The notes beneath the pieces were generated by a model. It was given only the letters and a program-made list of their open reading frames with translations. It made no database searches and was not told where the DNA came from. The translations under genes and the position numbers were made by a program. Positions 17,706 to 25,192 of a stretch of 64,000 nucleotides of DNA are shown in pieces. Position 1 is the first letter of the stretch, and each line of letters begins with the position of its first letter. This DNA is from Mycolicibacterium litorale (lineage in GTDB: Bacteria > Actinomycetota > Actinomycetes > Mycobacteriales > Mycobacteriaceae). The stretch is taken from assembly GCF_014218295.1 (NCBI RefSeq), contig NZ_AP023287.1, forward strand, positions 186,001-250,000. Direction: 5' to 3'.

Positions 17706-18866
17706 CTAGATCCCGCCACGCGCGACCAGCTGGGCGGCGATCACGTTGCGCTGGATCTCGTTGGTGCCCTCGCCGACGATCATCAGCGGCGCGTCCCGGA
17801 AGTAGCGTTCGACGTCGAATTCGGTGGAGTAGCCGTAGCCGCCGTGGATGCGGACCGCGTTGAGCGCGATCTCCATCGCCACCTCGGAGGCGAACAGTTT
17901 GGCCATCCCGGCTTCCATGTCGGCGCGCTCACCGCTGTCGTAGCGTTCGGCGGCGTAGCGGGTGAGTTGGCGGGCCGCGGTCAGCTTGGTCGCCATGTCG
18001 GCGAGGTAGTTGCCGATCGACTGGTGCTTCCAGATCGGCTGGCCGAAGCTCTCCCGCTCCTGGGCGTAGCGCAGGGCGTCCTCGAGCGCGGCCGTCGCCA
18101 CCCCCAGCGCCCGCGACGCCACCTGGATCCGACCGGTCTCCAGCCCCTTCATCATCTGCGCGAACCCCCGGCCGGGTTCGCCGCCGAGGATCGCCGACGC
18201 GGGCACCCGGCAGTCGTCGAACACCACTTCGCAGCTCTCGACGCCCTTGTAGCCCAGCTTGGGCAGGTCGCGCGACACCGACAGACCCGTCGTGCCCTGC
18301 TCGACGAGCACCACCGAGATCCCCTTGTGCCGCGGGCTGGCCGCCGGGTCGGTCTTGCACAGCAGCGCGATCAGGCCCGACCGGCGCGCGTTGCTGATCC
18401 AGGTCTTCGACCCGTTGATCACCAGGCCACCGCCCTCGGCAGGCAGGGCGGTGGTGCCCATGTTCTGCAGATCCGAGCCGCCGCCGGGTTCGGTTAGCGC
18501 CATCGTCGCGCGGATCTCGCCGGCGGCCATCGCGGGGAGGTAGGTGCGCCGCTGTTCCTCGGTGCCGAACAGGGTGAGCAGTTTGGCGACGACGGTGTGA
18601 CCGCCCATCGCGCCGGCCAGGCTCATCCATCCGCGGGACAGTTCCTGGGTGACCTCGACGTAGCAGGGCGTCGACACGGGGGAGCCGCCGTACTCCTCCG
18701 GGATGGCCAGGCCGTAGATCCCGATGCGCTTCATCTGGTCGATCCACGCCTCCGGGTATTCGTTGGCGTGTTCGACCTCGCGCACGGTCGGCTTGACGTC
18801 GCGGTCGATGAACGCGCGGACCGTCTCGACCAGCATGGTCTCTTCGTCGCTCAACTGGCTGCCCAT
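17706..18866 (-). CDS. acyl-CoA dehydrogenase, FadE3-like
   Basis: A 386-aa FAD-dependent acyl-CoA dehydrogenase, first step of beta-oxidation. N-terminal helical domain (LVETVRAFIDRDVKP), middle beta domain with MALTEPGGGSDLQNM and KTWISNA, and C-terminal domain with RIQVASRALGVATAALEDALRYAQER and the catalytic-base region IVGEGTNEIQRNVIA (Glu of GEG). Normal family length. ATG 18866 has AGGAG about 6 nt upstream. Gene order with fadD and the divergent MaoC-like gene matches Rv0214-Rv0215c-Rv0216, recalled from M. tuberculosis. The following GntR gene starts in the same frame immediately after its stop. Confidence 0.92.
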   Translation of the reverse strand: MGSQLSDEETMLVETVRAFIDRDVKPTVREVEHANEYPEAWIDQMKRIGIYGLAIPEEYGGSPVSTPCYVEVTQELSRGWMSLAGAMGGHTVVAKLLTLFGTEEQRRTYLPAMAAGEIRATMALTEPGGGSDLQNMGTTALPAEGGGLVINGSKTWISNARRSGLIALLCKTDPAASPRHKGISVVLVEQGTTGLSVSRDLPKLGYKGVESCEVVFDDCRVPASAILGGEPGRGFAQMMKGLETGRIQVASRALGVATAALEDALRYAQERESFGQPIWKHQSIGNYLADMATKLTAARQLTRYAAERYDSGERADMEAGMAKLFASEVAMEIALNAVRIHGGYGYSTEFDVERYFRDAPLMIVGEGTNEIQRNVIAAQLVARGGI

Positions 18867-18882
18867 GGCTCTCCTGACAAAC

Positions 18883-18949
18883 GTACGGCCATATTGACAC
18901 AGCGAATCGCCCGCTGTCAGCATCGGTACGTGACTTTGTACGGCCATAT
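18883..18949. promoter_or_regulatory. 12-bp direct repeat in the fadE3/MaoC divergent region
   Basis: GTACGGCCATAT occurs twice, at 18883-18894 and 18938-18949, 55 bp apart. The second copy overlaps the first codons of the MaoC-like gene. A half-palindromic TGTCA also appears near both. A chance 12-bp duplicate in so short a region is unlikely, so these are candidate binding sites for a local regulator, perhaps the adjacent GntR protein. Confidence 0.5.
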
Positions 18950-19928
18950 CAGCGGCGGGCCCCACTTCGACGACCTGGCGGTGGGGCAGGTGTTCGACTC
19001 CGCGCCGACGATGACGCTGTCGGCGGGGGCCGCCGCCGTGCACCAGTCGATCCTCGGTGACCGGTTGCGCCTGGCGCTCGACGGCGAGCTCGCCGCCGCC
19101 GTGACGGGTGCCGCCGCACCGCTGGCCCATCCGGGGCTGGTGTGCGATGTCGCGATCGGCCAGTCGACGCTGGTGACGCAGCGGGTGAAGGCCAACCTGT
19201 TCTACCGGGGTCTGGCGTTCCACCGCTATCCCGTGCTCGGCGACAGCCTGTTCACCCGCACCGAAGTGGTGGGGTTGAAGCAGAATTCGACCAAACCGGG
19301 GCGGGCGCGCACCGGGCTGGCGGCGTTGCGGATGACCACGGTCGACCAACTCGGCCGGCTGGTGCTGGACTTCCACCGCTGCGCGATGCTGCCATTGCGC
19401 GATGGCGCCGCGGACACCGGCCACGCCGACGACCTGTCGGGGATCGGCGCCGATACCCCGGCCCCCGACCCGACCGCGGAGTGGGACGCCGATGCCTACC
19501 GCGACCGCGTGCCGTCGTCGCGATGTGATCCCGCGCTGGCGGGGTCCGTGCTGCACAGCACCGCCGACGTGGTCAGCAGCGCCCCCGAACTCGCCCGGCT
19601 CACGCTGAACATCGCGGCGACGCACCATGATTCGCGGGTCGGCGGCGGGCGCCGACTGGTGTACGGCGGCCACACGATCGGGTTGGCGCTGGCGCAGGCC
19701 ACCCGGTTGCTGCCTGATCTGGCGACCGTGCTGGCGTGGCAGTCCTGCGATCACACCGGGCCCGTCCACGAAGGCGACACGCTCTACAGCGCTCTGCACA
19801 TCGACCGGGTGACCCCGCTGCCCGGCGGCCGCGGCTCGGTGCTCGACCTGCGGTCGCTGGTCTACGCCGTCGACGCCGACGAGGACCGCCAGGTGCTGGA
19901 CTGGAGGTTCTCGGCCCTGCACTTCTGA
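18930..19928 (+). CDS. MaoC-like double hot-dog hydratase, Rv0216-like
   Basis: About 332 aa from GTG 18930; the homologue I recall in M. tuberculosis, Rv0216, is 337 aa with a double hot-dog fold and hydratase-like features. The N-terminal half begins HFDDLAVGQVFDSAPTMTLS and the second half contains LNIAATHHDSRVGGGRRLVYGGHTIGLALA. The stretch NIAATHHDSRV stands where hydratases have their Asp/His catalytic motif, so activity on enoyl-CoA substrates is plausible but unproven. It is divergent from fadE3 and close to the CoA transferase (20 bp). No membrane or signal segment. Confidence 0.85.
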   Translation: MTLYGHISGGPHFDDLAVGQVFDSAPTMTLSAGAAAVHQSILGDRLRLALDGELAAAVTGAAAPLAHPGLVCDVAIGQSTLVTQRVKANLFYRGLAFHRYPVLGDSLFTRTEVVGLKQNSTKPGRARTGLAALRMTTVDQLGRLVLDFHRCAMLPLRDGAADTGHADDLSGIGADTPAPDPTAEWDADAYRDRVPSSRCDPALAGSVLHSTADVVSSAPELARLTLNIAATHHDSRVGGGRRLVYGGHTIGLALAQATRLLPDLATVLAWQSCDHTGPVHEGDTLYSALHIDRVTPLPGGRGSVLDLRSLVYAVDADEDRQVLDWRFSALHF

Positions 19929-19948
19929 GCTCGCGGGACAATGGGGCG

Positions 19949-21052
19949 GTGAGTACCTTCGCGATCCCCACCGCGGTGCTCGCCCATGCCGGCCGCGTCG
20001 CCTCGGCGCTGCCCGTCGATGTCGACATCCCCGAACTGCTGACCGGTCGGGCCGCCCTACTCGGCCTCTCCCCTCCGGGCCGTCTCTCGGCGGGCGGCGC
20101 CACGCGGCTGCTTCCGGCCCGCGACGGATGGTGCGCGCTGACGCTGTCACGGGCCGACGACGTCGCCGCCGTGCCCGCCCTGCTGGAGAGCGACGGCGTC
20201 GGCCCCGACCCGTGGCCGGCGATCACCGACTGGCTGGCGGCCCGGGACGCGGACGCCGCCGTCGCCCGGGCGCGCCTGCTCGGGATGCCCGCCGCGGTGC
20301 CGGGAGAGACGCCGGCGGCGCAGCCGGTCGTCGCCTCGGTCGCCCCGCCGGCATTGCCGCGCACCTGGGCCGATCTGCTGGTGGTCGAGCTGGCGTCGAT
20401 GTGGGCCGGGCCGCTGTGCGGCCGGCTGTTGGCGCGTGCCGGTGCCACCGTGGTGAAGGTCGAGAGCCCGGTTCGTCCAGACGGCACCCGCGCCGGATCG
20501 ACCGAGTTCTTCGACTGGATGAACAGCGGAAAGCGTTGTGTGACAGCTGACTTCGACGCTCCGGCCGACCTGAGTGCCCTGCTTGCGGCCGCCGACGTGG
20601 TGATCGAGGGGTCGCGGCCTGCCGCGCTGACGCGACGGGGTCTTGGGCCGGAGGCCGTGCCCGCCCGCGACGGCCGGGTCTGGGTGCGCATCACCGGGTA
20701 CGGCACGGCGGGGGAGTGCGCCGACCGCGTGGCGTTCGGGGACGACGCCGCGGTGGCCGGCGGCCTGGTCGGCGGTGCTGACGGCGCGCCGTGTTTCGTC
20801 GGGGATGCGATCGCCGATCCACTCACCGGTCTCGGTGCCGCGCACGCGGTCTTCGAATCGCTGCGTCGCGGGGGCGGAGAGCTGATCGAGGTGTCGATGG
20901 CGGCCGTCGCCGCTGGTTACGCCGCGCTGCCCGACGGCGGCGTGACGGAGGTGGCCCCCCGCAGACCCGCCCCGTGCACGCCCGCATCAGGGCTCGGCGC
21001 TGACACCGACGCCGTCGGCGAACTCGTGGAAAGGCGCTCCGCGGCATGCTGA
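19949..21052 (+). CDS. class III (CaiB/BaiF-type) CoA transferase
   Basis: About 367 aa from GTG 19949. Family features: LLVVELASMWAGPLCGRLLARAGATVVKVESPVRPDGTR, then VRITGYG and the catalytic-Asp region VGDAIADPLTGLGAAHAV (the family Asp aligns with IADPLTG). The N-terminal 125 residues are poorly conserved, so the transferase core starts at about residue 130, and the C-terminus ends soon after the core. This makes it shorter and differently arranged from formyl-CoA transferase. It would move CoA between acyl donors and acids. Its stop overlaps the amidohydrolase start by 7 bp, so the two are probably one operon with the MaoC-like gene. Confidence 0.85.
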   Translation: MSTFAIPTAVLAHAGRVASALPVDVDIPELLTGRAALLGLSPPGRLSAGGATRLLPARDGWCALTLSRADDVAAVPALLESDGVGPDPWPAITDWLAARDADAAVARARLLGMPAAVPGETPAAQPVVASVAPPALPRTWADLLVVELASMWAGPLCGRLLARAGATVVKVESPVRPDGTRAGSTEFFDWMNSGKRCVTADFDAPADLSALLAAADVVIEGSRPAALTRRGLGPEAVPARDGRVWVRITGYGTAGECADRVAFGDDAAVAGGLVGGADGAPCFVGDAIADPLTGLGAAHAVFESLRRGGGELIEVSMAAVAAGYAALPDGGVTEVAPRRPAPCTPASGLGADTDAVGELVERRSAAC

Positions 21053-22323
21053 TTCAGCGCGCGACGCTGCTGGACGGATCGCGGGTGGACATCCGGGTGG
21101 CGGACCGGATCGGCGACGTGGCGCAGTCCCTGGCCCCGGCGAAGGGGGAAGCGGTGCTCGACGCCGCCGGCGCCACGGTGATCGCCGGACTGCACGACCA
21201 TCATCTCCACCTGCACGCCGCTGCGGCGGCCTGCGATTCGGCCCGGGTCGGTCCCGCCGACGTGGGGGACCGCGACGGGTTGATGCGTGCGCTGGCGGGC
21301 GCGGAACCGGGGCAGGACGGCTGGGTTCGCGCGGTCGGCTATCACGAATCGGTCGCCGGGCCTCTCGACCGCACCGTTCTCGACGCGCTGACCCCGCCAC
21401 TCCCCGTGCGGGTGCAGGACCGCAGCGGCGTGCTGTGGACCGTGAACTCGGCCGGGCTGGCCCGGCTCGGTTTGAGCGATCATCCCGACGGCAGGCTGCG
21501 TAGCGCCGATCCCGGGTGGACGGCCGAACTCGACCGTCGTGACGTGCCACTGGATCGGCTCAGCCGACGGCTCGCACGCTACGGTGTCACCGGAATCACC
21601 GAAGCCACACCGGATCTCGCGACGGATGCGGTATCGCAGTGGGGTGGGAGGGTCGTGCAGCGTGTGCACGTCCTCGCGCCCGGTAAGCGGATCCTGCACG
21701 ACGACGGTCTCGGCCTCGACGAACTGGCGGGGTGGATCGCCGACCGGCACCGCGACGGCGTCCCGGTTGCGGTGCACTGTGTCACAGCCGCACAGCTCGT
21801 CGTCACGATCGCCGCGCTGCGGCTGGCGGGCGTCCACCCTCGGGACCGGATCGAACACGCTGCCGTGGTGCCCGACGACTGTATCGACGACCTCGTGGAG
21901 CTCGGTGTGACCGTGGTGACGCAGCCGAATTTCGTTGCCGAGCGCGGGGATCAGTATCGCACCGATGTCCCGGTGGCCGAGCACCATGAACTGTGGCGAG
22001 TCGCGACGCTGCTGCGTGCCGGGGTGCCGCTGGCGTTCTCGACCGACACCCCCTTCGGCGACGGTGACCCGTGGGCGGCGATGCGGGCGGCCGTGCACCG
22101 GCGCACACCGTCGGGGGCGGTGCTCGGAGACCGCGAATGCGTCGAAGCGACAACAGCGTTGGCGAAGTTCCAGGGCGCGGCCGACGATCCGGCGACACCG
22201 CGCACCGTGGCTGCCGGGCAGCCCGGGGACCTCTGCGTCCTCGAGGGTTCCCCGCGGGAGGTGCTGGCCGATCTCGACAGTGGCCGGGTTCGAGTCACGA
22301 TCATCGGCGGGCGAACCGTCTGA
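21046..22323 (+). CDS. amidohydrolase family 3 (YtcJ-like)
   Basis: A 425-aa metal-dependent hydrolase. N-terminal composite beta domain, then the metal motif GLHDHHLHLH (HxH), a central TIM-barrel with VAVHCVTAAQ and RIEHAAVVPDD supplying further His ligands, and AFSTDTPFGDGDPWAAMRAAVHRRT with the conserved Asp of the SDxP region. The C-terminus GDLCVLEG returns to the beta domain. YtcJ-like proteins hydrolyse amide or N-formyl bonds; the substrate is unknown. The ATG overlaps the CoA transferase stop. Only 8 bp separate its stop from the convergent kinase gene of the accessory island. Confidence 0.9.
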   Translation: MLIQRATLLDGSRVDIRVADRIGDVAQSLAPAKGEAVLDAAGATVIAGLHDHHLHLHAAAAACDSARVGPADVGDRDGLMRALAGAEPGQDGWVRAVGYHESVAGPLDRTVLDALTPPLPVRVQDRSGVLWTVNSAGLARLGLSDHPDGRLRSADPGWTAELDRRDVPLDRLSRRLARYGVTGITEATPDLATDAVSQWGGRVVQRVHVLAPGKRILHDDGLGLDELAGWIADRHRDGVPVAVHCVTAAQLVVTIAALRLAGVHPRDRIEHAAVVPDDCIDDLVELGVTVVTQPNFVAERGDQYRTDVPVAEHHELWRVATLLRAGVPLAFSTDTPFGDGDPWAAMRAAVHRRTPSGAVLGDRECVEATTALAKFQGAADDPATPRTVAAGQPGDLCVLEGSPREVLADLDSGRVRVTIIGGRTV

Positions 22324-22331
22324 ACGTGGTC

Positions 22332-23603
22332 TCAACCGGTGCCGAAGGTGGAGGCGCCACTGAGCACCGCCCAGACGATGAACGTCGCGAGTATCACGAC
22401 GATGGCCACCACGGTGGCCAGGCCGATGAGCACGAGTCGCGTGCTGACCGCCGGTTCCGGTCGGCGCGGCAGGGGCACTCGTTGTGGTCCGGTGCTCGCA
22501 GGCACCACCGGCCGCCGGGGCTGTCCGCGGGTGTGCCGCGCTGCGCGTTCGTCGTCGATGGCGCACCACGGGCACGATCCGGTGGTGGTCGGAATCCGGT
22601 GCGTCCCTCGGGCACAATCGCCGAGCCGGATCCTCAACAGGTGCTCACGCCACTCCTGCGCGCTGGGGCGGGCTGACGGGTCAGCGGTCCCGTCGGTGAA
22701 CGCGCGCACGAACAGCCGCTGGATGTCGCCGGGCAGGAACGAGGGCGGCGGCGCCAGGGGATGCGTCTGCAGCGGCGAACCGGGGCCACCGGCCCAGCTT
22801 CCCGAGCGGGCGAGCGAGAACGCGTCGGGCTGGCGCCCGCCGCCGGTCCAGATGCCCCGCAGGAACGGATGGTTGCCCGCCATCAGCAGTTGGTGGATGT
22901 GGACGGCGAGGGCGAACAGATCCGACGGCTGCGCGCGGGCGTCGACCCGCAGGTCCACTCCGGCCAACTCGGGCGCGGTGAACTCGGGTCTGCCTACCGC
23001 GCAGAGGAATCGGCGCCCCGCGCCGTCAGTGAACTGCATGGAATCGCAGTCCACCAGCGTGACCTCGGTGGTGTCGGAGACCAAGATGTTGCGCTCCTGG
23101 AAGTCACCGATCACCGCGTCGACCCGGTGTACCACCTGAACTGCCAGGCAGAGGTTCGCAGCCGTGTTGACCAGATGCTCCCATGTCACGCATCGAGTCC
23201 ACTGCGGTGCGTTGGGGGCGGGCTCGAGCCGGTTGGTGGGGTTGCTCATCGTGTGGATCTCGACGGAGGTCGCAGTGTCGACACGGGGCATCACGAAACC
23301 GATCGGCCGGTCACCGTCGAAGAGCATCGACGACGGCCACGTCAACACGACGACACCATTGGGCTGGACCCGGCCCGGGGGTGGGGACGCGATCATCGCG
23401 GCCACTTTGTCGAGCTTGTCCGGAAGTCCCCGCAGCGTCGAGTGAAACACCTTTGCGGCCAGATCGGGTCGGTGTGTGACGCCGTAGATCGTTCCCTCAC
23501 CTGCCCTCGCCAGGGCGGGGGCGAGGCACACCGGCTCACCAGTCGAAAGCCGCACTCCTGGGAGCTCGTCGCGGGCGGCGGTCACCGTCGGCGCCGTCCC
23601 CAC
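22332..23603 (-). CDS. membrane-anchored serine/threonine-type protein kinase (YegI/TerY-P-triad type)
   Basis: About 423 aa, GTG start. N-lobe: AGEGTIYGVTHRPDLAAKVF carries the glycine-rich loop and ATP-binding Lys. C-lobe: VIGDFQERNILV has the catalytic Asp and Asn in the atypical GDxxxxN form, and VDCDSMQF replaces DFG, with the Mg-binding Asp kept. After the kinase domain, CARGTH ... GSCPWC forms a C-H-C-C zinc knuckle, then one membrane helix (about 395-417) and a very short tail. So the kinase is cytosolic and tail-anchored. This kinase, the PP2C and the vWA gene overlap and form the kinase-phosphatase-vWA triad of Ter-type stress systems. Target not evident. Confidence 0.85.
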   Translation of the reverse strand: MGTAPTVTAARDELPGVRLSTGEPVCLAPALARAGEGTIYGVTHRPDLAAKVFHSTLRGLPDKLDKVAAMIASPPPGRVQPNGVVVLTWPSSMLFDGDRPIGFVMPRVDTATSVEIHTMSNPTNRLEPAPNAPQWTRCVTWEHLVNTAANLCLAVQVVHRVDAVIGDFQERNILVSDTTEVTLVDCDSMQFTDGAGRRFLCAVGRPEFTAPELAGVDLRVDARAQPSDLFALAVHIHQLLMAGNHPFLRGIWTGGGRQPDAFSLARSGSWAGGPGSPLQTHPLAPPPSFLPGDIQRLFVRAFTDGTADPSARPSAQEWREHLLRIRLGDCARGTHRIPTTTGSCPWCAIDDERAARHTRGQPRRPVVPASTGPQRVPLPRRPEPAVSTRLVLIGLATVVAIVVILATFIVWAVLSGASTFGTG

Positions 23604-24487
23604 CGTTGCCGTCGCCGCCGTCCGAGTGGTTGCGTGACATCAGGGCCGCGGCCCTGCGGTGCTGGTGCGGCCGAGTGATCCGTGTAGATCCCGGTTGGAC
23701 GGTCTCGGCTCGAATCGATCACGGCCAACACCATCGTCTTGTCATCGCCGGTTTGATCGTCGCGGATCCCACGGAGCAGGGCCGCGAACTCAACGGCGTC
23801 CGCGCCGGCGCGGACGTGGTGCCACGAGTCCCGGAAGAACGGCTCGTAGGCTGCGCCCGTGGCGACATCGGTGATCTTGTAGGTCATTCCGTCCGTACTG
23901 AGTGCGAACGCGGTGACACCCGTCCGCGCCGCGGTCCGGAGCGAATCCTCGAACGCGTTGTCGGACTGCAGGAAAGAGGTCGTGTTCGCGTAGTCGGCCT
24001 TCTGCTCGACGAGCATCGACTCGATCCGGCCGGCTTGCTCGACGGCGATGACCCCGTCACCGATCTGGCCGAAGACCGCCATATGCGGGTCGGCCAGACC
24101 GACGCACAGCGTCGTCGACAGCAACCCGGGGTCCAGGCCGAGCGCGTGGGCCTGCCGGGTGACCCTGTCCAGGGCATTGCGGAACAGCCATCGGATCAGC
24201 GGATCGGCATCATCCATCGCGCCCGCGCGGTAGCCGGCGATGAATTCCGCCTGCAACGCGTCGGTGAGGACGCTCTGGCACGCGGTGTAGGCACCCCAGG
24301 CGGAGGTTCCGGTGACGGCTCCGGCGCCGTCGGCGACGGCGGCCACCACGAAATCGCCCACGATGCCGTAACCGTAGGCATCGTCGCAGCCGAGACCGCG
24401 GCGCAGGTGTTCCTCACCGGTGACCGAGGCGCCGCACGCCCGCCAGATCGCACGGGCGGTGGTGGCTTCGCGGAGGGTGTTCCTCAC
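23582..24487 (-). CDS. PP2C-family serine/threonine phosphatase
   Basis: About 301 aa from a GTG that overlaps the vWA stop (GTGA). Metal-dependent PP2C fold: CDDAYGYG and VAAVADGAGA (first metal Asp-Gly), GQIGDGVIAV, ALSTDGMTYKIT and DQTGDDKTMVLAVI provide the acidic metal ligands, all present, so it should be active. The C-terminal 45 residues are Arg/Pro-rich. Its stop lies within the start of the kinase gene (22-bp overlap), which implies coupled production of kinase and phosphatase. It probably reverses the phosphorylation made by the kinase. A long open frame upstream of GTG 24487 antiparallels the vWA coding region and is not part of the protein. Confidence 0.88.
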   Translation of the reverse strand: MRNTLREATTARAIWRACGASVTGEEHLRRGLGCDDAYGYGIVGDFVVAAVADGAGAVTGTSAWGAYTACQSVLTDALQAEFIAGYRAGAMDDADPLIRWLFRNALDRVTRQAHALGLDPGLLSTTLCVGLADPHMAVFGQIGDGVIAVEQAGRIESMLVEQKADYANTTSFLQSDNAFEDSLRTAARTGVTAFALSTDGMTYKITDVATGAAYEPFFRDSWHHVRAGADAVEFAALLRGIRDDQTGDDKTMVLAVIDSSRDRPTGIYTDHSAAPAPQGRGPDVTQPLGRRRRQRWGRRRR

Positions 24488-25182
24488 GCGCTGGTCCACC
24501 CGTGGACCGAGGGCAGCGGGACCCGATCCCGCATCGCTTCGAGTGCCCCGTCGTCCTGGGCGAATTCCGACGAGTTCGAGATGCTGGTCAGCGAGGCGGA
24601 CAGCCATTCGAACAGCTCCTCGAACTTGAGGCCGTCCAGTGGGGCGGGACTGCGCTGTAACGACAGCCGGGCGAGCTGGTGATAGTCCGCGCGCGGGCCC
24701 ACACCGACCGCGAACACGGTCACGCCCCTCGCGGACTCCACGGCGTTGAGCCGCGCGACGGCGGCGTCGAACCCGTCCAGGTTGGGTCTGCCGTCGGTGA
24801 GCAGAAGGATCCACGGCCGGTAGTACTGCAGTCCGGCGACCTTGTACGCGTGTTTTCGGTCCTCGAGGATGTCGAGTGCCAGATCGATACCGGCTGCCAT
24901 GTTGGTCGTACCGCTGGCAGTGAACGATGCCGGCTGCAGGGTGCGGGCCTCCTGCATGGGTACCAGGACGGTGGCCACTGTTCCGAAGGTCACCACCGCG
25001 ACCTCGACGCGTTTACTCGCCAAGACCTCGTTCTGCAGATAGCGCGTGAACGAGCCGAACCCGCGCTCCAACGCCGCGATGGGCTCACCCTGCATCGAAC
25101 CCGATACGTCGGCGAGCACCACACAGGCGACACGCGGATCGGGATTCGCGTCGTTCAACGCGACGGACCAGCCCCAGGTCAC
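24484..25182 (-). CDS. von Willebrand factor A domain protein (TerY-like)
   Basis: About 232 aa from GTG 25182, with GAGGA about 8 nt upstream. The whole protein is one vWA domain with a complete metal-ion site: DVSGSM (DxSxS), SGTTNMAAG (Thr) and LLTDGRPN (Asp). No signal peptide or membrane helix, so it is cytosolic. It is the first gene of the vWA-PP2C-kinase block, a combination seen in TerY-P triads, where the vWA protein is thought to bring the signalling enzymes to other proteins. It lies 11 bp after the 12-TM protein gene, tying the triad to the membrane components of the island. Confidence 0.88.
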   Translation of the reverse strand: MTWGWSVALNDANPDPRVACVVLADVSGSMQGEPIAALERGFGSFTRYLQNEVLASKRVEVAVVTFGTVATVLVPMQEARTLQPASFTASGTTNMAAGIDLALDILEDRKHAYKVAGLQYYRPWILLLTDGRPNLDGFDAAVARLNAVESARGVTVFAVGVGPRADYHQLARLSLQRSPAPLDGLKFEELFEWLSASLTSISNSSEFAQDDGALEAMRDRVPLPSVHGWTSA

Positions 25183-25192
25183 TGGTGTTTCC

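Noticed and set aside
17441-17719. Separate small gene starting at GTG 17719
   Set aside because: After seven residues its frame leaves the conserved GntR reading; better explained as the true GntR start followed by a frameshift.
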